Positions 36,924 to 46,347 of a stretch of DNA of 64,000 bases are shown piece after piece. Each line of letters opens with the position of its first letter. Position 1 is the stretch's first letter. The DNA comes from Lachnospiraceae bacterium (GTDB lineage: Bacteria; Bacillota; Clostridia; Lachnospirales; Lachnospiraceae): the NCBI GenBank assembly GCA_014804655.1, contig JAAUZK010000024.1, positions 214,357-278,356 of the forward strand. Reading direction: 5' to 3'. A program made the position numbers and the translations under genes. The notes under the pieces were generated by a model. That model made no database searches, was not told the DNA's origin, and saw only the letters and a list, made by a program, of their open reading frames with translations.

Positions 36924-38374
36924 AGCGTATATTTCTTACTGTTTTAAGCACTTCATTGGTGACAAGCATCATCATTATACTTCTCATGATTCTGTCACCC
37001 TTTATCAACAGACGCTATGCCGCCAAATGGAAATATTGGGTTTGGATTCTGCTTGCGCTGCGCTTGATGATACCTTTCAATATGTCAGATATGCAAAATA
37101 TGCTCGAAAACTTAAGCCGGAGTCTGACGGACGTAGTAATGCCGTACGAGAGTAATACTTATAAGTCCGACACTGCCGGACCAACGATGCAGACATCACA
37201 GAAGATCCTGTTGGAAATACCATCGCGAATGACAGAACCTCTATCACCGCCAAAAAAGATTGGGGCAACCTCTAACGTCACATTTCTTATGATTGTGGAA
37301 TTTATTTGGCTGACAGGCGGGATACTCTTTAGCGCCGTACATCTGTGCAGCTATCTGTTATATAGACGGAAGATAAATCAGAATGGGCACCGGATCGTGA
37401 ATGACTCCATCTGTGTTCTGTATGATAAACTGTTTGATGAATTACAGCTTGACCGGCGCATCCCTATAGTAGTCTGCGACAGGGCAGACAGTCCGATGGT
37501 TCTGGGATTTATTCATCCTGTTCTGGTTCTGCCGGCAGAAGAATATTCTGACGAAGAATTATACTTTATCTTCAAACATGAGTTAATCCATTACAAGCGG
37601 CATGACGTCTGCTTTAAACTGCTTTTTGTACTGGCTAACGCAGTTCATTGGTTTAATCCTGTCGTCTGGCTTATGCAGAGAGAAGCGGTAGTGGATATGG
37701 AATTGTCCTGCGATGAAAGCGTAATGCTCAATGCGGACTATACTGCCAGAAAAACTTACACCGAGATACTTTTTTCTATACTGCATAAAAAATGTACGAA
37801 TAAAACTCCTTTATCCACACAGTTTTACGGTGGGAAACAGGTGATGAAGAAACGGTTTCGGAACATTCTTGAACGCTCGGGCAAGCGAAGCGGATTATAC
37901 ATACCGTTCTGCACCCTGGGTCTTGTCATGGGGCTTGGTTTCCTAATCGGATGCTCTGTTTCCGAACCTGACCGCTTGGAGAAAACTTCAGCTGAAGAGG
38001 GTGCTTTAGAAGGAATCGTGGCGAATAGCGTAGATGTCCCGGACATTGTACTGAATCACACAAAAGAACTGGTTTCGGAATGGTATGCGGTCGCTCAGGC
38101 GGACTTTCCGGATTACGGTTATGCCAACTGGAGGATTGAGTTATTAACCCATTGCCATACTTATGATGATTTTGAAGGTATGACTGTGCAAATCTATCAG
38201 TTAAACTATGAATTATTATCCGAAAAACCCCAAAATATCATGCTGACAGGAGGTATGAGCATCACTGAGGACGGATGGGTCACGCCGGACTATTCCAACA
38301 GCAGATTTTTGGTTTTTCAGCAGAATGGTGACGATCTTTCTTACCTCACCTATTTGTTTGAAAATGACTGTTAA
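36917..38374 (+). CDS. BlaR1-type M56 metallopeptidase, ended early by TAA
   Basis: 485 residues. Membrane helices near 6-27, 38-57 and 118-140, zinc-protease HELIH at about 221-225, a further helix after it (LLFVLANAVHWFNPVVWLM), the conserved ELSCDE, and a helix at about 325-345. The extracytoplasmic C-terminus is short and lacks a penicillin-binding domain. The frame stays open after the TAA at 38372-38374 for another 179 codons, so this product probably lost its C-terminal Cys/His repeat domain by a nonsense change. If functional, the domain needed for signal sensing would be missing. Confidence 0.85.
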   Translation: MLERIFLTVLSTSLVTSIIIILLMILSPFINRRYAAKWKYWVWILLALRLMIPFNMSDMQNMLENLSRSLTDVVMPYESNTYKSDTAGPTMQTSQKILLEIPSRMTEPLSPPKKIGATSNVTFLMIVEFIWLTGGILFSAVHLCSYLLYRRKINQNGHRIVNDSICVLYDKLFDELQLDRRIPIVVCDRADSPMVLGFIHPVLVLPAEEYSDEELYFIFKHELIHYKRHDVCFKLLFVLANAVHWFNPVVWLMQREAVVDMELSCDESVMLNADYTARKTYTEILFSILHKKCTNKTPLSTQFYGGKQVMKKRFRNILERSGKRSGLYIPFCTLGLVMGLGFLIGCSVSEPDRLEKTSAEEGALEGIVANSVDVPDIVLNHTKELVSEWYAVAQADFPDYGYANWRIELLTHCHTYDDFEGMTVQIYQLNYELLSEKPQNIMLTGGMSITEDGWVTPDYSNSRFLVFQQNGDDLSYLTYLFENDC

Positions 38375-38911
38375 CCGCCGGACGAAATATTTACTGATGA
38401 TTTAAGAAATCAGCTTGAAGCGACAGACATTATAGCAGCTTCCGAAAACAGCGATACCACAACGCCTGCATACATCGTGGGAGGTGCATCACAGGAAGCA
38501 AGTGCAGAAACGGTACAGACAGAGAATGAGCAAATGGAGGAGGCCGAGATTAAGGGTGCGGTTCAGGCAGAAGAAATGACGTTTTCATGCGAAGTGTCAG
38601 GCTGCACAGAGACCGAAGCACACCAGCACGGTCTTTGCGGAATTGACGGCTGCATACAGATTGGCGAGCACAGCCACGGCATATGCGACATAGCAGGATG
38701 TACTGAAACAGAAACACATCTGCACAACGGAGAATACTGTTATCCACATAGTGCAGATGATGGACACGCATACCATAATTGCGGCGTATCAGGCTGTACG
38801 GAGAAAACGGCCCATACACACGGGGCTTGTGGAATTGACGGCTGTACACAAATTGGCGAACACCACCACGGAGGAAATAGTGGGGGACATCATCAGTCCG
38901 GTCATCATTAA
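38375..38911 (+). pseudogene. In-frame Cys/His-repeat tail of the M56 gene
   Basis: Same frame as the M56 gene, directly after its stop. It opens with PPDEIFTDDLRNQLEATDI, then a Glu-rich linker and five copies of a 16-residue unit of pattern C-x3-G-C-x5-H-x-H. They start near codon 72 and end in a His-rich tail (GGHHQSGHH). The four-ligand spacing suggests metal binding, zinc or copper class (inferred). The only in-frame internal starts (GTG 38477, ATG 38534) have no ribosome-binding site, so separate translation is unlikely. Ends three bases into the convergent recombinase gene. Confidence 0.7.
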
Positions 38912-39840
38912 GAGTCAAATATCTTAAAATCCTTTCGCGGATGCTTCGTGGTAAGGATATCCCGCTGTTTCGCCGTTGCCACATGGGTGTAGATTTCCGT
39001 GATATTAATGGAACTGTGACCAAGCATCTCCTGAATATAGCGGATATCTACATCGGCTTCCAACAGGCTTGTGGCAAACGTGTGGCGAAACATATGCGGA
39101 GTGATGTGCAGTTCAATAGACGCGAGCGCGCAGTATTTTTGTATCATCCTGCGGACTGACTGGTCGCTCAGCGGTCTTCCTGACAAGTTGGTAAAGAAGT
39201 ACCCGCAATCTTGTATTTCCGCACGAAACTGCTCCCGATAAGTCTCCAATATGCTGATGACATCGTCATTGCCGATCTGGATTCGTCTCTCCTTAGCGCC
39301 TTTGCCGTAGATCAGGATTGTCCTGTCATACAGGTTCACGTCGCTGCCCGCCAGAGAGCACAGCTCCGAGATCCGCATACCGGTGGAAAAGAGCAGTTCG
39401 ATGACTGCCGCGTCGCGGAGCGCGGTTTTCTTTTGATAATCTGTCTTTGCATTTCTATATTGTGAATAAATGGCAGATAGAAACTGCTCCACCGTATGAA
39501 GAGGAATTGTTTTGGGAAGAATAGAGGGCTCTCGGAATTTTATTTGGAGTTTGCTGAACGGATTTCGTTCAATGACTTCTTTGTATTCCAGATAGTGGAA
39601 GAGTGCTTTGAGAGATGCGATCTTGCGTTTCACAGTCTTCGGTTTATAATTTCCGTGCAGGTATGCAATGTAATTTTCTAATACGATAGGCGTAATATCT
39701 GCGATGTCTGTTAGTGCGATTTGTGCTGCAAATTGCCCTAAGTCAATGCGATATGCTTTTAGAGTCTTTTCATCCAGTCGTTTCTGGTATCGGCAATAGT
39801 CCAGATAGTTTTTTATATACTTGTGTAAATCTTTTTTCAT
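38908..39840 (-). CDS. Tyrosine recombinase/integrase (XerC/XerD-like)
   Basis: 310 residues from the ATG at 39840, which follows GGGAG; an upstream in-frame ATG at 39936 adds 32 residues without a site. N-terminal SAM-like core-binding domain, C-terminal catalytic domain with Arg in TGMRISELC (about 155), Lys in YGKGAKERR, H-x-x-R in PHMFRHTF (about 248), LGHSSI, and the Tyr nucleophile in EIYTHV (about 282). All catalytic residues present. No attachment site or phage genes are seen nearby. Confidence 0.9.
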   Translation of the reverse strand: MKKDLHKYIKNYLDYCRYQKRLDEKTLKAYRIDLGQFAAQIALTDIADITPIVLENYIAYLHGNYKPKTVKRKIASLKALFHYLEYKEVIERNPFSKLQIKFREPSILPKTIPLHTVEQFLSAIYSQYRNAKTDYQKKTALRDAAVIELLFSTGMRISELCSLAGSDVNLYDRTILIYGKGAKERRIQIGNDDVISILETYREQFRAEIQDCGYFFTNLSGRPLSDQSVRRMIQKYCALASIELHITPHMFRHTFATSLLEADVDIRYIQEMLGHSSINITEIYTHVATAKQRDILTTKHPRKDFKIFDS

Positions 39841-40106
39841 ATTTTTCTGTTTTCTCCCTTGTAAACATTTCTTATGCAAAATATATTGCAAACAAAACAG
39901 GCAAATCTGCTTGTATGCTGAATATTGTGCTTTCACGTTCCTTGACGTTTAGAAATTTTCACGGGCGCTGCTTTGTCCCAGACTTATATTGTACATGATA
40001 AAACACACAAACCCAATATAAACAACAAAAAAGAATGTAGAATCTTGTTGAATATTAATACAATTATGTTTTTTTATATGTTTTGTATAATAAACGCTCA
40101 AAATAT
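39841..40106. other. AT-rich intergenic region without a recognised gene
   Basis: Between the minus-strand recombinase and the plus-strand kinase-like gene. Both strands lack coding frames with ribosome-binding sites. The distal end carries the promoter described next. Confidence 0.6.
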
Positions 40107-40163
40107 TTGCTTTTTATGTGGAAAATATATATAATATAAATATAATTATCTTGTTAAGATAAT
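40107..40163 (+). promoter_or_regulatory. Promoter plus dyad before the kinase-like gene
   Basis: TTGCTT (40107-40112), 17-base spacer, TATAAT (40130-40135). A perfect dyad ATTATCTT-GTT-AAGATAAT (40145-40163) lies where transcription should begin, so it may be an operator or a 5' hairpin. Confidence 0.65.
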
Positions 40164-40191
40164 AATCTTATGGCAGAAAGGATGATGCTTT

Positions 40192-40818
40192 ATGAATACA
40201 ATTATTACAATCGGTCGTCAATTTGGTTCCGGAGGTCGCGAGATTGGAAAAAAAGTAGCCGATCACTTCGGAATAAAATTTTATGATAAGGATCTTCTGA
40301 CAAGAGCAGCAAAGGAGAGTGGATTCTGTGAAGAAATGATACAGACCCATGACGAGCGTCCGACTAATTCTTTTCTCTACAATTTGGTGATGGATACTTA
40401 TTCTTTCGGCTATAATTCTTCTTCCTTTGTGGATATGCCGATTAGTCATAAAGTCTTTCTGGCGCAGTTTGATACGATTAAAAAGATAGCAGGAGAGGGT
40501 TCCTGTGTGATTGTAGGCCGTTGCGCGGACTATGCGCTTCACGACTATCAGAATTGTCTCCATCTGTTTATCCATGCAGACCAGAAGAGCAAAGTGAAGC
40601 GAATCATGGAGCGCTATGAAGACGTGACATCGGAACAGAAGGCGATCGATATGATGAACAAGAAAGATAAGTCGCGTCAGAGCTATTATAACTATTATTC
40701 TTCCAAGAAATGGGGACGTTCGGACAGTTATGATTTATCCATCAACAGCGGTGTTCTCGGTATTGATGGTTCTGTGAAGCTGATTACACAGTTTGTTGAG
40801 GATTTTGAGAACAGATAA
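40192..40818 (+). CDS. Cytidylate kinase-like family protein
   Basis: 208 residues. N-terminal ITIGRQFGSGGREIGKKVADH is the modified P-loop of this AAA_26/cytidylate-kinase-like family. Then FYDKDLL, IVGRCADY and an Arg-rich lid (KVKRIMERYE; KKDKSRQSYYNYYS). It differs from canonical CMP kinase Cmk; substrate is not established. Good AGAAAGGATG site; a terminator follows. Confidence 0.88.
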   Translation: MNTIITIGRQFGSGGREIGKKVADHFGIKFYDKDLLTRAAKESGFCEEMIQTHDERPTNSFLYNLVMDTYSFGYNSSSFVDMPISHKVFLAQFDTIKKIAGEGSCVIVGRCADYALHDYQNCLHLFIHADQKSKVKRIMERYEDVTSEQKAIDMMNKKDKSRQSYYNYYSSKKWGRSDSYDLSINSGVLGIDGSVKLITQFVEDFENR

Positions 40819-40830
40819 GATAAATGTAAT

Positions 40831-40860
40831 AAGGACGAAGGTGTTTGCTTTCGTCCTTTT
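40831..40860 (+). terminator. Rho-independent terminator
   Basis: AAGGACGAA / TTCGTCCTT stem with a nine-base loop and a T-rich tail, 12 bases after the kinase-like gene. Confidence 0.8.
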
Positions 40861-40881
40861 CCTTTGACTATGGAGAAACTT

Positions 40882-42471
40882 ATGGACAGGAAAAAGCGGG
40901 CACGACATAATCCGTACGTTGAGAACCATTCATACATAAACAATAGCACATCTAATCCACCACCGCCGAATTATGACGAATATTACATGTTTACGGTACT
41001 TTATGTGCTTTTTGTACCTGTTGCCATAACGATTATAATGGGATTCAATGACATATTTGAATATACGCCTTTATTTGTCGCGTTTATGATGTTTCTATAT
41101 ACATATTTGTGTATTGCCAAATTCAGATTGAATAAACCTGACAGCCTGTTTGAATTATATTTACCAATCCTCGTCTATCTGGGTTGGCAGCTATTTCTCT
41201 CTGTGATATTTACCTTGTTTATCTATGATGGTGCATTTATCTATGCGTTATTATCTTTAAATTTTTACGGAGTCATGTATGACCCTGATTGGCAGCTGGT
41301 ACTGCTTTTTAACTGGATTTATAATTTATCGCTCTCAGGTGGTTTTGCAGCAGGAGAGCGGATTGCCTTTCACAAGACCAAAGTAGTGCGGAAATCCTTT
41401 CGTATCAAATATGTACGGTTGATACTGATTGGCAGTGCCATGATGATTTTAATAAGTGAAGGAGTCTGGTTTTATAAGCGGAGAGATATTATAGAACGAG
41501 ATCCGGAGCAGGGCGGATATGGATTTGCCTATGAGAACGGCTATTCAAGCACTAATTTAGAACCGTACTATGTTGAGAATAAAGAAAACATTCTTGCCCG
41601 ATTAGATGAACCTTCTACATTTATGATTTCCGAACCAACCCATATGCCTGTATTGGATGGAGCAGAAGCGGCATATCCGGTCTATTCTGCTTTTGCTAAC
41701 GCCTGCTATGAGAATATTGGCGAAATACAGGAATATGCCAAACAGACCAAATCCAAAGATTCTGATGTCACAATGCCTGTTAAGTTTAATAACAGCGTGA
41801 TTGCTTTCGAGGATTTGGTAGCAGGAGAGACAGATATCTTTTTTGGCGCAAAACCATCAAAAGAGCAACAGGAACTGGCTACAGAAGCCGGCAAGGAGCT
41901 GATTCTGACACCAATAGGCAAAGAAGCGTTTATCTTTTTTGTCAATAGCGAAAATCCGGTTAACGGACTGACTTCCGACCAAATACGCGATATTTATTCC
42001 GGTGAAATCACAAATTGGAACAAAATCGGCGGAGCAAGAGAACGAATTCTTGCATTCCAACGTCCTGAGAATTCCGGTTCCCAGACAATGATGGAATATT
42101 TTATGGGGGATGTGCCGCTCAAAGAACCTCTGCAAACCGAACATGTCAGTGGTATGGGCGATCTGTTCTTAAGAACGGCAAATTATCAGAATCGGTCTTC
42201 AGCAATCGGATATTCCTTCCGGTATTTTGCAACTATTATGGTAAAAGATATGAATTACTCGGATCATATTAAATATCTGTCAGTAGATGGCATTTATCCT
42301 GATGAGAAAACAATTCGATCCGGAGAATATCCGTTCACTACAGAACTTTATGCGGTTACGCTTGTCGATAATCCAAATGAAAATGTAAAATTATTCTTAG
42401 AATGGATGACAGGTCCTCAAGGTCAGCAAATCGTATCTGATACCGGATATGTCGCGCTGCAAAGTCCGTGA
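40882..42471 (+). CDS. Membrane-anchored phosphate-binding-like (PstS-type) protein
   Basis: About 529 residues. The N-terminal 190 residues contain five or six membrane helices (for example MFTVLYVLFVPVAITIIMG and LILIGSAMMILISEG). From about 230 the rest is a periplasmic binding-protein fold with PstS-like marks: MPVKFNNSVIAFEDLVAGETD, IGKEAFIFFVNSENPV, LTSDQIRDIYSGEITNWN and RPENSGSQTMM. No Pst ABC transporter genes are adjacent. A sensor or capture role is possible (inferred). Start ATG 40882 has GGAG six bases upstream; 40864 (TTG) and 40870 (ATG) are alternatives. Confidence 0.8.
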   Translation: MDRKKRARHNPYVENHSYINNSTSNPPPPNYDEYYMFTVLYVLFVPVAITIIMGFNDIFEYTPLFVAFMMFLYTYLCIAKFRLNKPDSLFELYLPILVYLGWQLFLSVIFTLFIYDGAFIYALLSLNFYGVMYDPDWQLVLLFNWIYNLSLSGGFAAGERIAFHKTKVVRKSFRIKYVRLILIGSAMMILISEGVWFYKRRDIIERDPEQGGYGFAYENGYSSTNLEPYYVENKENILARLDEPSTFMISEPTHMPVLDGAEAAYPVYSAFANACYENIGEIQEYAKQTKSKDSDVTMPVKFNNSVIAFEDLVAGETDIFFGAKPSKEQQELATEAGKELILTPIGKEAFIFFVNSENPVNGLTSDQIRDIYSGEITNWNKIGGARERILAFQRPENSGSQTMMEYFMGDVPLKEPLQTEHVSGMGDLFLRTANYQNRSSAIGYSFRYFATIMVKDMNYSDHIKYLSVDGIYPDEKTIRSGEYPFTTELYAVTLVDNPNENVKLFLEWMTGPQGQQIVSDTGYVALQSP

Positions 42472-42628
42472 AAGATAATTGATTATAGTTTGTATTTTAT
42501 AGAATATGCATAAGCTTGATTTTACTGCATTTTGTGGCAGTTTGGATGATTTGAGAGTGGATTGCTTCAATATATAACTATGCGCAAAACACAAGTTTAA
42601 CGAATAGTTATGCTCGTAAATGTTTACT

Positions 42629-43081
42629 TTAGGTGTAAATTTCCTCAGAATCCAGCCAGACTGTAAAAGGACCATCATTAATAAGCGCTACCTGCATATC
42701 AGCGCCAAACTCGCCATGGGCAACCTTCGGAACAAATTCTCTACATTTTTCTATAATGTACTGATACAGCAACTCCGAAGGCTCGGGTTTGCCGGCATTT
42801 ATAAATGAAGGTCTGTTTCCATGTTTACAATCAGCATATAATGTAAATTGTGAAACAATTAACAATTCACCATCGACAGAAGAAATATTCAAATTTGTCT
42901 TTCCATTCTCATCACTGAAAATACGTAGATTAACCAGCTTATGGATCATTTTATCAGCAATTTCCTTCGTATCGCTGTCAGAAATACCGACAAATACGCA
43001 GAATCCCTGCCCGATCTCTCCAACGATACTGTCTTCTATCGTTACGCTTGCTTTACTTACTCGTTGAATCAGAAGTCTCAT
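42629..43081 (-). CDS. dtd: D-aminoacyl-tRNA deacylase
   Basis: 150 residues. Starts MRLLIQRVSKASVTIE, the family N-terminus, with conserved SQFTLYADCKHGNRPSF and C-terminal NDGPFTVWL. Hydrolyses D-amino acids mischarged on tRNA. The longer frame beginning at 43129 overlaps the AI-2E gene and is not needed. Confidence 0.95.
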   Translation of the reverse strand: MRLLIQRVSKASVTIEDSIVGEIGQGFCVFVGISDSDTKEIADKMIHKLVNLRIFSDENGKTNLNISSVDGELLIVSQFTLYADCKHGNRPSFINAGKPEPSELLYQYIIEKCREFVPKVAHGEFGADMQVALINDGPFTVWLDSEEIYT

Positions 43082-44363
43082 TGTCACTACTCTCTTCTTT
43101 TCTCTTTTTCTTTTTGACCGGCGGGACATATTCTGTGAAGACTTTAGCCTCGTCGATCTGTCCCACTGTCATATAAGGCTGTATATCTGTAGGAAGATCC
43201 TTTTTACGCAGCATTCTGTTTATCATGGCGCTGACTCCCGCATAGAAAACTGCAAAGATCGGCACACCGACTACCATACCGAGTACGCCGAACAGACCGC
43301 CGAATATTGTGATTGCAAATATAACCCAGAAACCTGAAAGACCTGTAGAATCACCCAGGATCTTCGGTCCGAGAATATTGCCATCAAACTGCTGAATAAT
43401 CAGGATAAGGATAATAAAATACAACGCCTGTATCGGATCAACCATCAGAACAAGCAGTGCACTCGGCACTCCGCCGATCCACGGACCGAAGAAAGGGATA
43501 ACATTAGTTACACCGATGATTACGCTCACAAGGATTGCATAAGGAGTTCCAATAATACTGGTACATACGAAGCATATAACACCAATAATAATAGAATCCA
43601 CGATCTTACCGCCGATAAATCCGATAAAAGTGCTGTGGATAAATCGAAAGTTAGTGATGACCTCATTTCCGGCCTTGCGGTCAAACAATGCATATGCTAT
43701 TTTCTTCGCCTGTCCGGCAAATTTCTCTTTGCTGCCGAGAATATAGATGGAGATAATAAAACCGATCACAAAATTCCACAGTGCCTTAAATATACCGATC
43801 ACACTCAAAGACAGTGTCTTTAAAAGATCATTAATATGAGGAAGCAGATTACTGTTGAAATAATCCAGTAATTTGGAGGAATATTGAGCAATCAGTCCAT
43901 TTACGACTTGCTCAAGATCAGGGTTATTCTTCATCAGTCCGAGCGCCCATGTATTTAAATTATTGACATAGATCGGGAACTGGAAAATAATGCTCTGTAT
44001 ACTACGGATCACCTCAGGGATAATGAGTCCGAAAAATTCATATAGGATAATCAGGATCAAAACAATGGTCACTAATATAGAAAGACCTCTCATCCTCCTT
44101 TTATTTTTGGCTGTCATCGGCATGTTAGCCTTCTTATATAGAGGTTTGATAATACATTTCTCAATCTTATTGAGAACAGGCGTCATCAGATATGCCAAAA
44201 CAAAACCGTCTATAATCGGCATAGAGATCCCGATAAACTTTGCAATATTGCTAGATAAGCTGGATCTGTGAAAAAGAACATAATAAAATAAGATACTTGC
44301 AACAATCACAAGAAATGCCGTGAGCCCCCAGCAAAAGTATTTCTTTTCAAACTTAAATTTCAT
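43053..44363 (-). CDS. AI-2E family transporter
   Basis: 436 residues with eight or so membrane helices, a long periplasmic loop in the first half, and the family's GFIGGKIVDSIIIG, PFFGPWIGGVPSALLVL and GPKILGDSTGLSGFWVI. The C-terminus is Lys/Glu/Ser-rich and cytoplasmic. Members export AI-2 or exchange ions; the substrate here cannot be predicted. Its 3' end overlaps the dtd start, so the two are co-transcribed. Confidence 0.9.
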   Translation of the reverse strand: MKFKFEKKYFCWGLTAFLVIVASILFYYVLFHRSSLSSNIAKFIGISMPIIDGFVLAYLMTPVLNKIEKCIIKPLYKKANMPMTAKNKRRMRGLSILVTIVLILIILYEFFGLIIPEVIRSIQSIIFQFPIYVNNLNTWALGLMKNNPDLEQVVNGLIAQYSSKLLDYFNSNLLPHINDLLKTLSLSVIGIFKALWNFVIGFIISIYILGSKEKFAGQAKKIAYALFDRKAGNEVITNFRFIHSTFIGFIGGKIVDSIIIGVICFVCTSIIGTPYAILVSVIIGVTNVIPFFGPWIGGVPSALLVLMVDPIQALYFIILILIIQQFDGNILGPKILGDSTGLSGFWVIFAITIFGGLFGVLGMVVGVPIFAVFYAGVSAMINRMLRKKDLPTDIQPYMTVGQIDEAKVFTEYVPPVKKKKRKEESSDNETSDSTSK

Positions 44364-44549
44364 TTAGATTAACCCCGCTATAGATTATGTACATTCCGTA
44401 TCCGTATACTACCATAAAAGATACGATATATATTAGTATACCATTTTTTTCATAATCTGCATTATAAATTTAAAAATTTAGTGCTAAGGAGTTGATTGTT
44501 TTGTATAATAGATGCGATAACCACAATTATCAGAGGGAAGGAAGATCGC

Positions 44550-45269
44550 ATGAAACTTCAGCAATTATACAGCCTGACGCGTAGGGCCATAGATGATTAT
44601 CACATGATTACGGCGTGTGATAAGATTGCCGTCGGTATTTCCGGCGGTAAAGACAGCCTGACGTTGCTCTATGCCATGCAGGGACTACGCAGATTCTACC
44701 CGCAGCCATTTGAACTGTGCGGCGTTACGGTAGATCTGGGATTCGATAACCTGAATCTGGATAAGATCAAAGAGTTATGTGCTTCTCTTGACGTAGAATA
44801 TCATATTATCAAGACAGATATCGGCAAAATAATTTTCGATGACCGTAAAGAATCAAACCCATGCTCACTGTGTGCAAAAATGCGAAAAGGTGCATTAAAC
44901 GATGCTATGAAGGCTTCCGGATGTAATAAAGTAGCATATGCCCACCATAAGGATGACGTTGTGGAGACCATGATGATGTCTCTGATCTATGAGGGTCGCT
45001 TCCACACTTTCCGTCCGGTCACTTATCTGGACCGCACGGATATTACTGTGATTCGTCCTTTAATCTATATGAATGAAGCAGATGTGATCGGTTTTGTCAA
45101 TAAATATAATGTTCCCGTAGTAAAAAGTCCCTGTCCGGCGGACGGACATACGAAACGGGAATATATTAAGAACCTTGTCCGTGAGATCAATCTGGAAACT
45201 CCCGGAGTCAAAGAAAGAATGTTTACCGCCATTCAGAGCGGAAAACTGGAAGGATGGGAACTGTCATGA
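44550..45269 (+). CDS. TtcA/TilS family PP-loop tRNA thiolation protein
   Basis: 239 residues. PP-loop SGGKDSLTLL, C-x2-C in NPCSLCAKMRKGAL, and the downstream catalytic-loop KSPCPADGHTKRE with a further Cys. TtcA makes 2-thiocytidine-32 in tRNA using an Fe-S cluster; the family assignment is firm but the precise modification is not. GAAGGAAG precedes this ATG; the ORF upstream (44496) has no such site. Ends in an ATGA overlap with the next gene. Confidence 0.85.
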   Translation: MKLQQLYSLTRRAIDDYHMITACDKIAVGISGGKDSLTLLYAMQGLRRFYPQPFELCGVTVDLGFDNLNLDKIKELCASLDVEYHIIKTDIGKIIFDDRKESNPCSLCAKMRKGALNDAMKASGCNKVAYAHHKDDVVETMMMSLIYEGRFHTFRPVTYLDRTDITVIRPLIYMNEADVIGFVNKYNVPVVKSPCPADGHTKREYIKNLVREINLETPGVKERMFTAIQSGKLEGWELS

Positions 45270-46345
45270 ATGCAAAATATCAAAATTACCACGATCAGCA
45301 GAATATAAGTAATGTTCAGAAAATGCGAGAGGTAATCGGCACATTACCGCCCTTCTGCAAACAGTTTTTCCGTGGTATCAGCGAATATACTTCGGCGCGG
45401 ACGAGGCTTGCATATGCATACGACATCAGGGTTTTTTTTGAATATTTGCATGATAATAACAGTTATTGCGGGCAGATGGATATTCAGAAATATCCCTTGA
45501 CGATTCTGGAACAGCTTACGCGGGAAGATATCGAAGAATATATTGAGTATCTATCTTACTATGAGAAAGACGGCAAAGTCTATACAAATGATGAGCGTGG
45601 CAAGAAAAGAAAACTGGCGGCTCTCAGAAGTTTTTATAATTATTATTTTCAAGCGGAATTGATTGAGAAAAACCCTGCGGTTCTCGTTCCGCTTCCTAAA
45701 TTGCATGAAAAAGAAATTATTCGTCTTGATGCGGATGAAGTCGCCATTCTGCTGGATCAAGTAGAGGATGGCACCGGACTGACTAAGGCACAGCAGCGTT
45801 TCCATAAAGTCACAAAGTCAAGAGATGTTGCAATTCTTACATTGCTTCTTGGTACAGGCATACGTGTATCGGAATGTGTCGGACTGGACATCGGTGATGT
45901 GGATTTCAAAAATAATGGCATAAAGATCCGGCGTAAAGGCGGCTACGAGGCAGTTGTCTATTTCGGCGAAGAGGTGGAAAATGCCCTGCAGGACTATCTG
46001 GATGACCGCCATCATATCATTCCGCAGTCCGGACATGAAGCTGCTCTGTTTCTGTCCCTTCAGAATCGGCGGATCTCTGTGCGCGCTGTAGAAAATATGG
46101 TTAAAAAATACTCTTCTACAGTCACTAGCCTTAAGAAAATTACTCCGCATAAGCTTCGAAGCACATACGGCACATCCTTGTATCGTGAAACCGGGGATAT
46201 CTATCTGGTGGCGGATGTTTTAGGGCACAAGGATGTCAATACAACCAGAAAACATTATGCCGCACTGGAAGATGAACGCCGCCGTTATGCTGCCGATAAA
46301 GTGAAACTGCGTGAAAAACATCACTCCGATGAATCGGAAAATTAA
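45266..46345 (+). CDS. Tyrosine recombinase, XerS/XerC-like
   Basis: 359 residues. Long N-terminal domain (to about 165) as in streptococcal XerS. The catalytic domain has GTGIRVSECVG (Arg, about 197), RKGGYEAVVYF (Lys), PHKLRSTYGTSLY (H-x-x-R, about 294), LGHKDVNTTRKHY and Tyr about 331. Likely resolves chromosome dimers at a dif site or serves another resolution role; dif was not identified here. Its ATG overlaps the upstream stop (ATGA), so it is coupled to the PP-loop gene. Confidence 0.82.
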   Translation: MNAKYQNYHDQQNISNVQKMREVIGTLPPFCKQFFRGISEYTSARTRLAYAYDIRVFFEYLHDNNSYCGQMDIQKYPLTILEQLTREDIEEYIEYLSYYEKDGKVYTNDERGKKRKLAALRSFYNYYFQAELIEKNPAVLVPLPKLHEKEIIRLDADEVAILLDQVEDGTGLTKAQQRFHKVTKSRDVAILTLLLGTGIRVSECVGLDIGDVDFKNNGIKIRRKGGYEAVVYFGEEVENALQDYLDDRHHIIPQSGHEAALFLSLQNRRISVRAVENMVKKYSSTVTSLKKITPHKLRSTYGTSLYRETGDIYLVADVLGHKDVNTTRKHYAALEDERRRYAADKVKLREKHHSDESEN

Positions 46346-46347
46346 TA

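Noticed and set aside
38477-38911. Stand-alone gene for the Cys/His protein
   Set aside because: No ribosome-binding site before GTG 38477 or ATG 38534 and it is in frame with the M56 gene, so a split gene is the better reading.
39841-40106. Integrase attachment site
   Set aside because: No direct repeats, tRNA end or phage genes near the recombinase gene.
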